DNA from: Jiella pacifica
Lineage (GTDB): Bacteria > Pseudomonadota > Alphaproteobacteria > Rhizobiales > Rhizobiaceae
NCBI RefSeq assembly: GCF_010500815.1
Contig: NZ_JAAAMG010000005.1
Location: 62,001 to 126,000 of the forward strand
DNA length: 64,000 bases
Reading direction: 5' to 3'
Numbering within the stretch: the first letter of the stretch is position 1; each line of letters begins with the position of its first letter. Positions 50,646-59,308 of the stretch are shown here, piece by piece. A model generated the notes under the pieces. It was not told where the DNA came from, searched no databases, and saw only the letters and a program-made list of their open reading frames with translations. The position numbers were made by a program, and so were the translations under genes.

Positions 50646-51533
50646 ATGATCGCTTCACCGTTCCGCCGCGACGACGACGTCGTCCTCCTCGCCGATGGCG
50701 CGATGGGTACGAACCTTCTTGCGGCGGGTCTTCCCGAGGGCGTGGCGCCGGAGCGATGGCTGACCGAGCGGCCGGAGGAGATCGCCGCGCTCCACCGCGC
50801 CTTCGTGGCCGCCGGGTCGGACATCATCCTGACGTGCTCCTTCGGCGCGAACGCCCCTCGCCTGGCCCTGTGGGGCGCCGACTCGCGACCGCGCGAACTG
50901 AACCGGCTCGCCGCGGAGCTGGCGCGTCGGGCGGCAGAGCGTGCGCCGCGGCCGGTGCTCGTGGCGGGATCCGTCGGGCCCACCTGGCGGCGAAAGGTGG
51001 CTGGGCGTTCGTCCGCCGAGGACGACAACGCCCAGATCTTCGCTGAGCAGATTGCCGGGCTGAAGGCCGGAGGGGTCGATCTCGTCTGGCTCGAGACCAT
51101 GGTGTCGGCCGACGAGGCCCGCGCCGCCGCAAGGGCCGCCATCGCCGCCGGTCTTGCCTATGTCGCCACCGCCAGCTTCGGCGCCGGCGGGACGACGCCG
51201 GCCGGCCTGTCTCCGTCCGGCTTCGCCGCCGCCTTCGATGGTCTCGAGGTCGCGCCACTGGCGATCGGTGCGAATTGCTGCGAGGGGCCGGACACGGCGC
51301 TTGCCGGCGCCGCCGCGATGCAACGCATGCCGGGCGTCGGCCTCGCTGTGAAGCCCAATTGCGGCTTGCCGCAGCTCGTCTGCGGGAGGGCCGTTCACCC
51401 TGAGGGACCGGCATCGATGGCCCGGTTCGCGAAGGCGGCGATCGACCGCGGCGCGACCATCCTCGGCGGCTGCTGCGGGGCGGAGCCTGCCCATGTCGCT
51501 GCCATCCGGCAGGTGATCGACGCTCACTGCTGA
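50646..51533 (+). CDS. homocysteine S-methyltransferase family protein
   Basis: 295-residue TIM-barrel enzyme that transfers a methyl group to homocysteine, making methionine. It begins with the LLADGAMGTNLL motif and has the zinc-binding cysteines Cys211 (GANCC) and Cys276-Cys277 (GGCCGAEPAH). The betaine- or S-methylmethionine-using branch is likely; a betaine donor would fit betB elsewhere in the window, but that is inference. I chose the ATG at 50646 because homology begins there; an ATG at 50601 adds 15 residues and neither has a good ribosome binding site. Confidence 0.88.
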   Translation: MIASPFRRDDDVVLLADGAMGTNLLAAGLPEGVAPERWLTERPEEIAALHRAFVAAGSDIILTCSFGANAPRLALWGADSRPRELNRLAAELARRAAERAPRPVLVAGSVGPTWRRKVAGRSSAEDDNAQIFAEQIAGLKAGGVDLVWLETMVSADEARAAARAAIAAGLAYVATASFGAGGTTPAGLSPSGFAAAFDGLEVAPLAIGANCCEGPDTALAGAAAMQRMPGVGLAVKPNCGLPQLVCGRAVHPEGPASMARFAKAAIDRGATILGGCCGAEPAHVAAIRQVIDAHC

Positions 51534-51558
51534 GGAGCGTGTAGCTGAGCCCGAAGGC

Positions 51559-51891
51559 TCAGGCCTCGACGACGTCGATGAAGCTTTCGGGGGAGTCGGT
51601 CTCGATCTCGACCACCCAGAAGTCGGGGTCGAAGCGCGCCTCCCTCACGAAGCGCGCGTCGAGGGCGGCCTCGTCGGCGGCCTGCTCGGCCATGAAGCGC
51701 CGGCTGCCGTCGTCGTCTGCGAGGCTCTGCACCGCCGGCCCGAAGAGGGTGATACCACCGTCGCGCGAACGGGCGACGACGAAGATCGCGCCCGCGGCAT
51801 CCGCGCCGCGCCGCATCACGGCGGCGAAGCCGCCGGCCGCAAACAGCCGTCGCACGAGCTGAGCGACGAAGATCTCGCTGGTGATCCGCAT
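51559..51891 (-). CDS. DUF1491 family protein
   Basis: 110 residues, MRITSEIFVAQLVRRLFAAGG at the start and RFDPDFWVVEIE near the end, matching DUF1491, a small alphaproteobacterial family without known function. Starts 10 bp after the peptidoglycan-binding gene on the same strand. Confidence 0.85.
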   Translation of the reverse strand: MRITSEIFVAQLVRRLFAAGGFAAVMRRGADAAGAIFVVARSRDGGITLFGPAVQSLADDDGSRRFMAEQAADEAALDARFVREARFDPDFWVVEIETDSPESFIDVVEA

Positions 51892-51901
51892 GCCGACCGG
51901 C

Positions 51902-52666
51902 TTATTCGACGAGGCCGATCTCGGCAAGCCGTTCGAGGACACGGGGCTCCGGGTTGCCTGTGACGTCCATGCCTTCCAGTGCCTCGAAGGTGCGGATCGC
52001 CGCCCTGGTCTGCTCGCCGAGGACGCCGTCGACGGTGAGGTTGGCAACTTGGGCCGAGGACAGCGCCGCCTGGATCATCTTCACCCTTTCGGCCTCGGCG
52101 AGCCCGCCGAATCTCGAGCCGGAAGTATTCTTCGGCCGCTTGGCGGCGCTGGGGGCGACGACACGCCCGCCCTGCCCCGGCGAGATCGATGCGGTCTCCT
52201 CGGGATCGCGTCGTTCGAGCGGCCTCGGCGCCGGCGCGGGTACGTTCGCCAGACGGCTCGGCGCCGTCGTACCTGCCGGCGCGGACGGTTCTGCCGCCGC
52301 CCGTTGCCGCGCGGGTGCCGCCTGTGCCGGGGCGGTGGGCGCCTCAAGGGCCGCCGACGAGAGCTCGGGCGCCGTATTTGCGGCAGAGCCGAATCGTTCG
52401 GGCGCCGGGGCGCTGGCGACAAGTCGCGTCGCCAGCATCGGGTTCTGATGCCGCCCGTGCTGCTCATAGAGACCGTTGACCGTCACGCTGGTGGCGGTCA
52501 CGGCGAAGATGGCGATCCCGGTCGACAGGGCAGGATGGCGCGCGACGAGACGCAGGAAGCCGATCGCCGCTCGCGACGACAGCGCCGCGGCGGTGTCGAG
52601 CAGGCCTTCAGGCCGAGCGTCGGTTTTCACGGATTTGCGTCTGGGAGTTCGTTTTGCTGCGGGCAT
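51902..52666 (-). CDS. membrane-anchored peptidoglycan-binding domain protein
   Basis: 254 residues: basic cytoplasmic N-terminus, one membrane span about residues 47-65 (ALSTGIAIFAVTATSVTV), an Ala/Pro-rich periplasmic linker of about 100 residues and a C-terminal PG_binding_1 domain (MIQAALSSAQVANLTVDGVLG...QTRAAIRTFEALEGM, in parts). It probably tethers the envelope to peptidoglycan. Its start overlaps the kinase gene by about 60 bp, so the two are co-transcribed. A GTG directly before the ATG is an equal start candidate. Confidence 0.83.
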   Translation of the reverse strand: MPAAKRTPRRKSVKTDARPEGLLDTAAALSSRAAIGFLRLVARHPALSTGIAIFAVTATSVTVNGLYEQHGRHQNPMLATRLVASAPAPERFGSAANTAPELSSAALEAPTAPAQAAPARQRAAAEPSAPAGTTAPSRLANVPAPAPRPLERRDPEETASISPGQGGRVVAPSAAKRPKNTSGSRFGGLAEAERVKMIQAALSSAQVANLTVDGVLGEQTRAAIRTFEALEGMDVTGNPEPRVLERLAEIGLVE

Positions 52667-54443
52667 CACTCAACGCGACGATCTTTTCCTGTGGTGAATC
52701 GGACGGGTCTTCAGCGGTGGGCAACCCGGCGGCGGGCAGGCGGATCGTTACCATCGTGCCGACGCCGGGCTGACTCTCGACGGCCATGCCACCACCGTGG
52801 AGTTCGGCGAGTCCCTTGACCAGGGACAGGCCGAGGCCGGTCCCCTCGTAGCGCCGCGACAGGCCGGAGGAAACCTGGACGAACGGAATTCCGAGACGCG
52901 CGATGTCCGCCTCGGCGATGCCGATGCCGGTGTCGCTGACCAAAAGCTCGCAGAAGCCGTTGCGCACGCGGCTCTCCAGCGTCACTGCCCCCGTCTCGGT
53001 GAACTTCAGGGCGTTGGCGACGAGGTTGAGGAGGATCTGGCGGCAGGCCCTGCGATCGGCAACGAGGGTGACGCCGGCGCCCGACCTCACGTCGAGCCGA
53101 AGCCCCTTGCGGCGGGCCTCCTCGCGCATGAAGTCGCCGACATCCGCCATCAGGACGGACAACTCGAACGGCTCAGGATCGAGTTCGTAACGGCCGGCCT
53201 CGATCTTCGAGACGTCGAGGAGGGTGTTGACGATCGACAGGAGATGTTCGCCCGACTGGCGGATCAGGCCGACATATTCCTTTTGCTTGGAGCTTTCGAA
53301 GCCGCCGAAATACTCCTGATCGAGGACGTCGGAAAAGCCGATGATGGCGTTGAGCGGCGTGCGCAGTTCGTGGCTGACGGTGGCGAGAAACCGGCTCTTG
53401 GCAGCCGAAGCCTCCTTCAGCGTCTCGACGTCGGCATCGCCCATCGCCTCGCCGACCGATGCGGCGGCGAGCGCGATGGAGACGACGGGAGCGAGGAATG
53501 CGCCGGCCTCGTCGGCTTCCTCGATGCGATCGATCGTCAGGACGAAGCGGTCGAAGCCGCCATGCGCCACCTTCAGCCGCGCCTCGATCGGCCCCGGCTC
53601 GCCGCCGGCGCGCGCGGCATCGATCGCCTGCATGACCGACAGCCGGTCGGCGACGTGGCACAATTCGCCGAAGAGTTCGCCGGGACAGCCCCAGCCGCGG
53701 CCGGCTATCGCCTCCGCGGCCTTCGTCGAGGCGTGGTCGATCCGGCCACCTTGCGAGACCTCGAACATCATCGCCCCGAACGATTCGGCCGCCCGACGGC
53801 GAGCCAGACGTTCGACGAAATCGCCAGTCCGGTCGTCGGCCAGGCTAGCCTGAGCGGGACGACGCCTCAGACCGACGAACCGCAGACCATAGAACAGCAC
53901 GAGGAGCCCGAGCGCGGTCTCGGCGACGGGCAGCCGTGAGACGCCAAAGCCTCCGGCAAGAAGCAGGCTGCCGCAGCAAAGCGAAACCACCGTCAGTCCG
54001 CCCGCCAGCCGATAGCGTCCTGCAGCGGCGGCCTCGAGCGGCAGAACGGCGAGAATCACCGGCGCGAACTTCGCCATCTCAAGATTGCCATGGGCCGCGA
54101 TCGCAAGCCCGACGGAGACGATCGTGCCCCAGAGCCAGAGCACCGCGTCCGGACGCCCGGCGATCGACAGATAGGCTGCCGATGCAAGCGCCACGGCCGC
54201 GAGGATGAGCGGAAAGGCCGTCACGGAAGCCGAATTGCCCATGACGAGAAGAAGCGGGGCCGAAACGGCCGTGCCGAGGGCGAGGACGAGGAAAAGCCGC
54301 AGAACGAACGCCTGGAAGCGCCGCTCGCCGCCCTCCGTGATCGACGGCGCGACGAACTGGTCGAGCCGCAGGTTCAGGAAGCGGATCGCGGCCCATGGGA
54401 CACGCCGTCCTGTGCCCGCTGGACGCTTCGACGCTTGCCTCAT
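52608..54443 (-). CDS. membrane sensor histidine kinase, DivJ/PleC-like
   Basis: 611 residues. Five or six membrane spans lie in the first 190 residues, then a PAS-like region (about 215-330), a HisKA domain with the phospho-acceptor His in SHELRTPLNAIIGFSDVL, and a HATPase_c domain with NLVANALKFT (N box), DTGIGI (G1) and GTGLGLSL (G2). The H-box and ATPase sequence resemble the DivJ/PleC/PdhS group that act on DivK in the alphaproteobacterial cell cycle. The ATG at 54443 has AGGTGAG upstream. No response regulator is adjacent. Confidence 0.9.
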   Translation of the reverse strand: MRQASKRPAGTGRRVPWAAIRFLNLRLDQFVAPSITEGGERRFQAFVLRLFLVLALGTAVSAPLLLVMGNSASVTAFPLILAAVALASAAYLSIAGRPDAVLWLWGTIVSVGLAIAAHGNLEMAKFAPVILAVLPLEAAAAGRYRLAGGLTVVSLCCGSLLLAGGFGVSRLPVAETALGLLVLFYGLRFVGLRRRPAQASLADDRTGDFVERLARRRAAESFGAMMFEVSQGGRIDHASTKAAEAIAGRGWGCPGELFGELCHVADRLSVMQAIDAARAGGEPGPIEARLKVAHGGFDRFVLTIDRIEEADEAGAFLAPVVSIALAAASVGEAMGDADVETLKEASAAKSRFLATVSHELRTPLNAIIGFSDVLDQEYFGGFESSKQKEYVGLIRQSGEHLLSIVNTLLDVSKIEAGRYELDPEPFELSVLMADVGDFMREEARRKGLRLDVRSGAGVTLVADRRACRQILLNLVANALKFTETGAVTLESRVRNGFCELLVSDTGIGIAEADIARLGIPFVQVSSGLSRRYEGTGLGLSLVKGLAELHGGGMAVESQPGVGTMVTIRLPAAGLPTAEDPSDSPQEKIVALSDARSKTNSQTQIRENRRSA

Positions 54444-54531
54444 ACTTCGTCTCACCTTGGCAGATCATCTGACGTGCCGGCTGGGCCGCCAAACGACTCC
54501 TAACCGACTGGGCGATCATGGCCGGGGCGCA

Positions 54532-54546
54532 TTAAGGAAGCCATAA
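54532..54546 (+). promoter_or_regulatory. CtrA-like site TTAA-N7-ATAA (one mismatch)
   Basis: CtrA binds TTAA-N7-TTAA. This site has one mismatch in the second half and lies about 90 bp upstream of the histidine kinase start codon. Confidence 0.3.
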
Positions 54547-54624
54547 GCCGGGCGGGCGGCGACCTTGTCCGAGGCCTGCGATCCCCAGGAAACTATGCGT
54601 TTCATACGTTCTCGACCTGCGAAC

Positions 54625-54632
54625 ATGGTTAA
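54625..54632 (-). promoter_or_regulatory. CtrA half-site TTAACCAT
   Basis: Read leftward, TTAACCAT matches the known CtrA half-site form. It sits between the divergent kinase and DUF5330 genes, 182 bp from the kinase start. Confidence 0.3.
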
Positions 54633-54833
54633 CGAACAGAAACGAGGAGGTAGATCCGGCTCCGTCCAGGCTTTCCGTCTCCGCGTCGGCCCGAATCGAT
54701 CGGGTTTTGCTAAAATTTTCAGAGCAATTTCAACGTGACCTTCCAGCCCGCCTGCCAAGATGGCTGGAATGAAGCCGTGAGCCGAACGGAGAGTCGGGAT
54801 CGCGGCGCGAGATGAACGGGACGGGGAACGGCG

Positions 54834-55451
54834 ATGATTCGCTTCGTCATCAAGGTGGGTTTCTTTCTGGGGCTGATCGCACTCGTCGTGCCGGGCGAAG
54901 ACAAGGGCGGCGCGGGGCCGGAGATCAATTCCTTCGCGCTGCTCTATGGCGCACAGGCGGCGGTTTCCGATCTGTCGAACTTCTGCGATCGGGCGCCTTC
55001 GGCCTGCGCCGCCGGCGGTGACGTCGCCAGATTCGCCGGCGAGCGGGTCGCCGAAGGGCTCGCGATCGCCTACGGCTTCGTCGGCTCGGCGGTGTCGGAG
55101 CGTCGTGGGACAAGCACGGCCGGCGACGCGGTGCGGACCGCGGAGACCGTCGAGGCGAGGCCGCGCGCCGTAGCCGGCGATGAAGCAGCTCTCCCCGTTC
55201 CGGCCTCGCCGGTGCGCACCGATGCGGTGACCACCGCTGCAATCCAGACATCGACCGCCGCGTCGCCACGCGTCGCCATCCCCAGCGACCGGGCGCTGGA
55301 TAGCGCGACGAATGCCGCCCCCGATCACGGCGTCACGATGAAGGACGGCGGCCGCCTGCCGCGGGTGGAGAACCGGCCGCTGCCGACGTCGACGGCAAGC
55401 CGGCGCCTCGCGCAGATCGTGCCGGTGCCGGTGCCCGCGCCCCGGACCTGA
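54834..55451 (+). CDS. DUF5330 domain-containing protein
   Basis: 205 residues. The N-terminal segment MIRFVIKVGFFLGLIALVVPG forms a signal anchor or signal peptide; the conserved part (to about 85) contains INSFALLYGAQAAVSDLSNFCDRAPSAC and the GERVAEGLAIAYGF stretch typical of DUF5330, with two cysteines that may form a disulfide. The rest is Ala/Thr/Pro-rich and probably disordered. Function unknown. Upstream of sufE on the same strand. Confidence 0.8.
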   Translation: MIRFVIKVGFFLGLIALVVPGEDKGGAGPEINSFALLYGAQAAVSDLSNFCDRAPSACAAGGDVARFAGERVAEGLAIAYGFVGSAVSERRGTSTAGDAVRTAETVEARPRAVAGDEAALPVPASPVRTDAVTTAAIQTSTAASPRVAIPSDRALDSATNAAPDHGVTMKDGGRLPRVENRPLPTSTASRRLAQIVPVPVPAPRT

Positions 55452-55595
55452 CAGTGCCGACCGCAGCACCTATATGTCCGGTACGCCGAGAGCGACGACC
55501 GGATGGTTCGAGACGAAGCAAGGCCAACCTTGGCCTTGCAGCGAATCTCGGGCCGATCCGGCAGCCAGACCACAGCGCCTGAGACCGGAGCGACC

Positions 55596-56018
55596 ATGCA
55601 GACGATCGACGAGATCATCGCGGATTTCGAGCTTCTCGACGACTGGGAAGACAGATACCGCTATCTCATCGAGCTCGGCCGGGCGCTGCCCGATCTCTCC
55701 CCGGACGAGATGACCGAGGAGACCAAGGTGCGCGGCTGCGTCAGCCAGGTCTGGCTGGTCAGCGAGAGCGACGGGCAAAGCCCGCCTCACCTGACCTTCC
55801 GAGGCGACTCGGACGCCCACATCGTCAAGGGGCTCGTCGCAATCGCGCTCGCCCTCTTCTCCGGCCGCCGCGCCGGGGAGATCGCGGCGCTCGACGCCGA
55901 GGCACTGTTTTCCCGCCTCGGGCTTCAGGAGCACCTGACGCCGCAGCGCTCAAACGGCCTCAGGTCGATGGTGGCGCGGATCAAGAACGATGCCCGAGAG
56001 GCCGCCGCCGCGGCGTGA
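55596..56018 (+). CDS. sufE: cysteine desulfuration protein SufE
   Basis: 140 residues. SufE accepts persulfide sulfur from the cysteine desulfurase SufS and passes it to the Fe-S scaffold. The active-site Cys48 is in KVRGCVSQVWL, and the FELLDDWEDRYRYLIELGR helix and LTPQRSNGLRSM ending are conserved. GGAG lies 5 nt before the ATG at 55596. No other suf gene is adjacent, which is common in Rhizobiales. Confidence 0.95.
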   Translation: MQTIDEIIADFELLDDWEDRYRYLIELGRALPDLSPDEMTEETKVRGCVSQVWLVSESDGQSPPHLTFRGDSDAHIVKGLVAIALALFSGRRAGEIAALDAEALFSRLGLQEHLTPQRSNGLRSMVARIKNDAREAAAAA

Positions 56019-56056
56019 GGGCCGCCGATCGCCAGAGAAGAAGTGGCCGACGTTTT

Positions 56057-56554
56057 TCACCGGCTCCGTTCGACCGTTTCCTCCATCGGCGCCCGCCAAC
56101 GGCGGATGCGGCCTTCCCGGCCCTGGCGATCGCAATCGAAGCCGTAATGCCGGGCGAGCATGGCGAGCGCCGTCTTCAGGAGGAGCTTTGCCGAACGCGC
56201 AGGCCACTGCCGCTCCCGCTCCACCGTCTCCAGCCCCTTGAGGAAGCAGCAGACGTCGAGGACGAGACCGGAGAGCTCCGGGCCGACGGCCTCGCAGGCG
56301 GTCGAGACCCGTTTCCTCGCATCGATCGCGGTGTCGCCGAGTTCGGCTCCCCCGCCCCGCCGCGGGGCGCGCGGCATGGCGTCCCAGCGCTGGGTGAGCG
56401 ACGGTGTCATCTGGCCACGGGTGAAGTCGGCGCGGATCCGTTCGCCCGCCATCGCCTCGGTGGCGGTTAGAAACGGCTCGCCGTCGCGGCCGCGCCGGGT
56501 CGCCAGCCGCGTCAGCGGCGTTTCCTCCTCGTTGAAGCCCGGCCCCGCGCTCAT
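56057..56554 (-). CDS. DUF6456 domain-containing protein
   Basis: 165 residues. The conserved block covers FLTATEAMAGERIRADFTRGQMTPSL and SGLVLDVCCFLKGLETVERERQWPARSAKLLLKTALAMLARHYG (quoted in parts), the signature of DUF6456 proteins, which often carry or accompany helix-turn-helix DNA-binding regions. The ATG overlaps the stop of the upstream DnaA-like gene (ATGA). In many relatives the two appear as one protein, so they probably act as a complex. Confidence 0.8.
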   Translation of the reverse strand: MSAGPGFNEEETPLTRLATRRGRDGEPFLTATEAMAGERIRADFTRGQMTPSLTQRWDAMPRAPRRGGGAELGDTAIDARKRVSTACEAVGPELSGLVLDVCCFLKGLETVERERQWPARSAKLLLKTALAMLARHYGFDCDRQGREGRIRRWRAPMEETVERSR

Positions 56555-57033
56555 CGCCGCACCTTCGAGGAAAGCTTGACGGCGATGCCGGTGTCGATGG
56601 TCCGGCAGGCGGTGATCGCCAGCGCCTCAAGCCGCTCCAGCATGAGATTGCAGGCAGCGTCGTCGCGCCAGTCCTCGACCCTCCGAATGGCGTAGGCGAT
56701 GCTCGTGCGCTCGCGGCCGAACGCCGCGCCGATGCGCGTCAGCGAGATGCCGAAGGTGGTGTTGGCGAGATACATCGCCGCGTGACGGGCGTCGCAGGCC
56801 CGGCTCTCGGCGCGGCTCGGGCGGCGGATCTCGGCCACCGGCACGTCGAAGCCCAGAGCCGCGATCTCCTGGGCCAGGCGACAGGCGGCGTCGGCGAGGC
56901 GATCTCGATCGTCTCCTCCGGTCGCCGAGTCTGCGGGACCGCGCATCAACGCCCCCGCCGCCTCCCACCACAAGGGCGGCTTCCGGCACCCTTCGGTTGC
57001 ACCGTTCGTTTCGTGCGGCATTGCCTGCTGCAT
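56551..57033 (-). CDS. DnaA domain IV-like helix-turn-helix protein
   Basis: 160 residues. The central part (about 70-125) reads ACDARHAAMYLANTTFGISL then TRIGAAFGRERTSIAYAIRRVED, which matches the DnaA C-terminal DNA-binding domain (basic helix plus the GRxHTT-like signature loop, here GRERTS). It lacks the AAA+ domain, so it is not the initiator itself; a transcription or replication regulator is likely. AGGAG lies 8 nt before the ATG. Translationally coupled to the DUF6456 gene. Confidence 0.8.
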   Translation of the reverse strand: MQQAMPHETNGATEGCRKPPLWWEAAGALMRGPADSATGGDDRDRLADAACRLAQEIAALGFDVPVAEIRRPSRAESRACDARHAAMYLANTTFGISLTRIGAAFGRERTSIAYAIRRVEDWRDDAACNLMLERLEALAITACRTIDTGIAVKLSSKVRR

Positions 57034-57256
57034 GGCTCGGTCTCCTGGCTTGGCTTCACCCGGTTATAGGCCAAACCGGCAGATATGTGAATATCTTCCT
57101 AATATGCAAAAATGCGACGCCACCTGCCGATGCCATACTCATCAGCGCTCTACGGCAATTTTTCGGAGCAATCTGCGGCCCCGCGTCAAGGAAGATATCC
57201 CCGCCCCGCCTCACGTCGGCGATGCTGACCGGTGCCCCTCAGCCCGGAGTTTCACC

Positions 57257-57775
57257 GTGACGACGACCGACGATCTCGCCCCTCTCCTCGAAATCATGTC
57301 CGCTCGGATTCGCCGCCAGGTGGAGGCGCGGCGGGAGTTGGACCGCATCACGCGAGAGCGGCTCGAACTGCAGGCGGCGCTGCGCCGCTACGGCGCGGCC
57401 GGCCCCTCCATCGCCGAGGCCTGCGGCGAGGACGATGCCGGCCGGCTCGAGGTTTCGGTTCGCGCCACGGTCAGCGAGCGCGTCAGCCGGGAGCTCCACC
57501 GCCAGACGCGCCTCAGCCGCAGCCGCGACCCGCGCTACGACATCAACCGCCACATCGTCGTCGCCCGTCTGACGCGCTGGCTGGCCGGAAACGGCAGCTG
57601 GATCGCGGCAACGCCGGGCGAAGCCGGACCGGCGCACGATGGTCGCGGAACGACCGGGAAGCCGCACGAGCGGCCACGACGGACCGGGAAAGACTCGCCC
57701 TCGCAGCCGCCTCGCCGAACGAAGCATCGGCGCCGGCCGGACACTCTGCGACCAAAGTCTAATGTCGGCCAATAG
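57257..57775 (+). CDS. hypothetical protein, charged helical
   Basis: 172 residues from a GTG start, 7 nt after CGGAG. The first 60 residues form a Glu/Arg-rich helix (IRRQVEARRELDRITRERLE) likely to be coiled coil; the middle has a basic helix (RELHRQTRLSRSRDPRYD) and WLAGNGSWIAATPGEAG; the last 50 are Arg/Lys/Pro-rich. I recognise no family. It lies just upstream of the amino-acid transporter operon but its end is 120 bp from that start with a promoter between. Confidence 0.55.
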   Translation: MTTTDDLAPLLEIMSARIRRQVEARRELDRITRERLELQAALRRYGAAGPSIAEACGEDDAGRLEVSVRATVSERVSRELHRQTRLSRSRDPRYDINRHIVVARLTRWLAGNGSWIAATPGEAGPAHDGRGTTGKPHERPRRTGKDSPSQPPRRTKHRRRPDTLRPKSNVGQ

Positions 57776-57800
57776 ACGGGCATGACGCAGAATCAGACCG

Positions 57801-57829
57801 TTGACATTGGTCCGCTCGCTGTCTCTCAT
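57801..57829 (+). promoter_or_regulatory. sigma-70-type promoter of BCAA-type ABC operon
   Basis: TTGACA (57801-57806) and TCTCAT (57824-57829, 4 of 6 to consensus) with 17-bp spacing, 66 bp upstream of the first binding-protein start codon. Confidence 0.5.
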
Positions 57830-57894
57830 CGCGCCGAGAGGAAGAGCCCGGGAGGAGATCGGGGTCTTTGCTTGTCCATTCGGGAGGAATTCGC

Positions 57895-59118
57895 ATGCGC
57901 ATCGACAAATCCCTTCTTGCCGCGACGATCGTCGCCGGCCTCGCCATGCCCGCCGGCGCCTTCGCGCAGGAGGTATCGGACGACGTCGTCAAGATCGGCA
58001 TCCTGAACGACCAGTCCGGCGTCTATGCCGACTTCGGCGGCAAGTGGTCGGTCGCGGCGGCCGAGATGGCGGCCGAAGACTTCGGCGGCACCGTGCTCGA
58101 CAAGCCGATCCAGATCATCAACGCCGACCACCAGAACAAGCCGGACATCGCCTCGAACATCGCCCGCGAATGGTACGACACGCAGCAGGTCGACGCGATC
58201 ATGGAGCTGACGACCTCCTCGGTCGCCCTCGCGGTCCAGGGCCTGTCGAAGGAAAAGGGCAAGATCGACATCGTCACCGGCGCGGCGACGACGGAGCTCA
58301 CCGGCAAGCAGTGCAGCCCCTATGGCTTCCATTGGGCCTACGACACCCATGCGCTCGCCGTCGGCACCGGCGGCGCGCTGGTCAAGGCCGGCGGCGACAC
58401 CTGGTTCTTCCTGACCGCGGACTACGCCTTCGGCTATTCGCTCGAGGAGCAGACCGGCAACTTCGTCAAGGAATCGGGCGGCGAGGTCCTCGGCTCGGTT
58501 CGCCATCCGCTGGCGACCAACGATTTCTCGTCCTTCCTACTGCAGGCCCAGTCCTCCGGCGCCAAGGTCATCGGCCTCGCCAATGCCGGCCTCGACACCG
58601 CCAACGCCATCAAGGGAGCCTCCGAATTCGGCATCGTCCAGGGCGGCCAGAAGCTCGCCGCCCTGCTCTTCACCCTCGCCGAGGTCAACGGTCTCGGCGC
58701 CGAGGCGGCCCAGGGGCTGAACCTCACCGAGGGCTGGTACTGGGACCAGAACGACGAGAACCGCGAATTCGCCAAGCGCTTCATGGAAAAGACCGGGCGG
58801 ATGCCGAACATGATCCAGACCGGCACCTATTCGGCGGTGCTGAGCTATCTGAAGGCGGTGAAGGCCGCCGGCACCGACGAGACCAAGGCCGTCGCCGCCA
58901 AACTGCACGAGCTGCCGGTCGAGGATCTCTTCGCCAAGAAGGGCACGGTCCAGGCGAACGGCCGCATGGTCTACGACATGTATCTCTTCCAGGTGAAGAA
59001 GCCGGACGAGATGAAGGGCGAGTGGGACTACTACACCGAGGTTTCCGCAGTTCCCGGCAAGGAGGCCTTCCTGTCGGTCGAAGACTCCGGCTGCGACGTC
59101 TCCGCCTTCGCCAACTGA
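57895..59118 (+). CDS. LivK-type periplasmic binding protein, first paralog
   Basis: 407 residues, Sec signal peptide ending near AFA/QE (residue 25). The type I binding fold starts VKIGILNDQSGVYADFGG and has HQNKPDIASNIAREWYD, QCSPYGFHWAYDT and FFLTADYAFGYSLE. Ligand may be a branched-chain amino acid, amide or other small organic acid. A strong GGGAGGA precedes the ATG at 57895. First gene of a six-gene import operon and clearly paralogous to the next gene over its whole length. Confidence 0.92.
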   Translation: MRIDKSLLAATIVAGLAMPAGAFAQEVSDDVVKIGILNDQSGVYADFGGKWSVAAAEMAAEDFGGTVLDKPIQIINADHQNKPDIASNIAREWYDTQQVDAIMELTTSSVALAVQGLSKEKGKIDIVTGAATTELTGKQCSPYGFHWAYDTHALAVGTGGALVKAGGDTWFFLTADYAFGYSLEEQTGNFVKESGGEVLGSVRHPLATNDFSSFLLQAQSSGAKVIGLANAGLDTANAIKGASEFGIVQGGQKLAALLFTLAEVNGLGAEAAQGLNLTEGWYWDQNDENREFAKRFMEKTGRMPNMIQTGTYSAVLSYLKAVKAAGTDETKAVAAKLHELPVEDLFAKKGTVQANGRMVYDMYLFQVKKPDEMKGEWDYYTEVSAVPGKEAFLSVEDSGCDVSAFAN

Positions 59119-59132
59119 GCACCGACCCGAAA

Positions 59133-59165
59133 CGGGAGGGAGGCGCCCGATGTTTGCCCCTCCCG
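59133..59165 (+). terminator. stem-loop between the two binding-protein genes
   Basis: CGGGAGGG / CCCTCCCG form an 8-bp stem with a 17-nt loop 15 nt after the first stop codon; no T run. It may stabilise the upstream mRNA or partly terminate. Confidence 0.35.
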
Positions 59166-59308
59166 CTCGGCTTCCTCTTGGGGTGGCCCGGCTGCAATCC
59201 GAAGTTTGTCGAACAAACCACTTGCAGTCGAACCCTGCCCGCCATCCAATGCATGTTGCGCCCTTCCGGGAGAAGAGGGGGCGCGATGAACTCTGGGAGG
59301 AGAACAGC

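Larger units (their letters stand above)
54444..54833. other. 390-bp divergent gap upstream of kinase and DUF5330 genes
   Basis: No gene seen. AT-richer around 54700-54735 (TAAAATTTTCAGAGC), likely promoter DNA of the DUF5330 gene. Contains two CtrA-like motifs listed separately. Confidence 0.5.
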
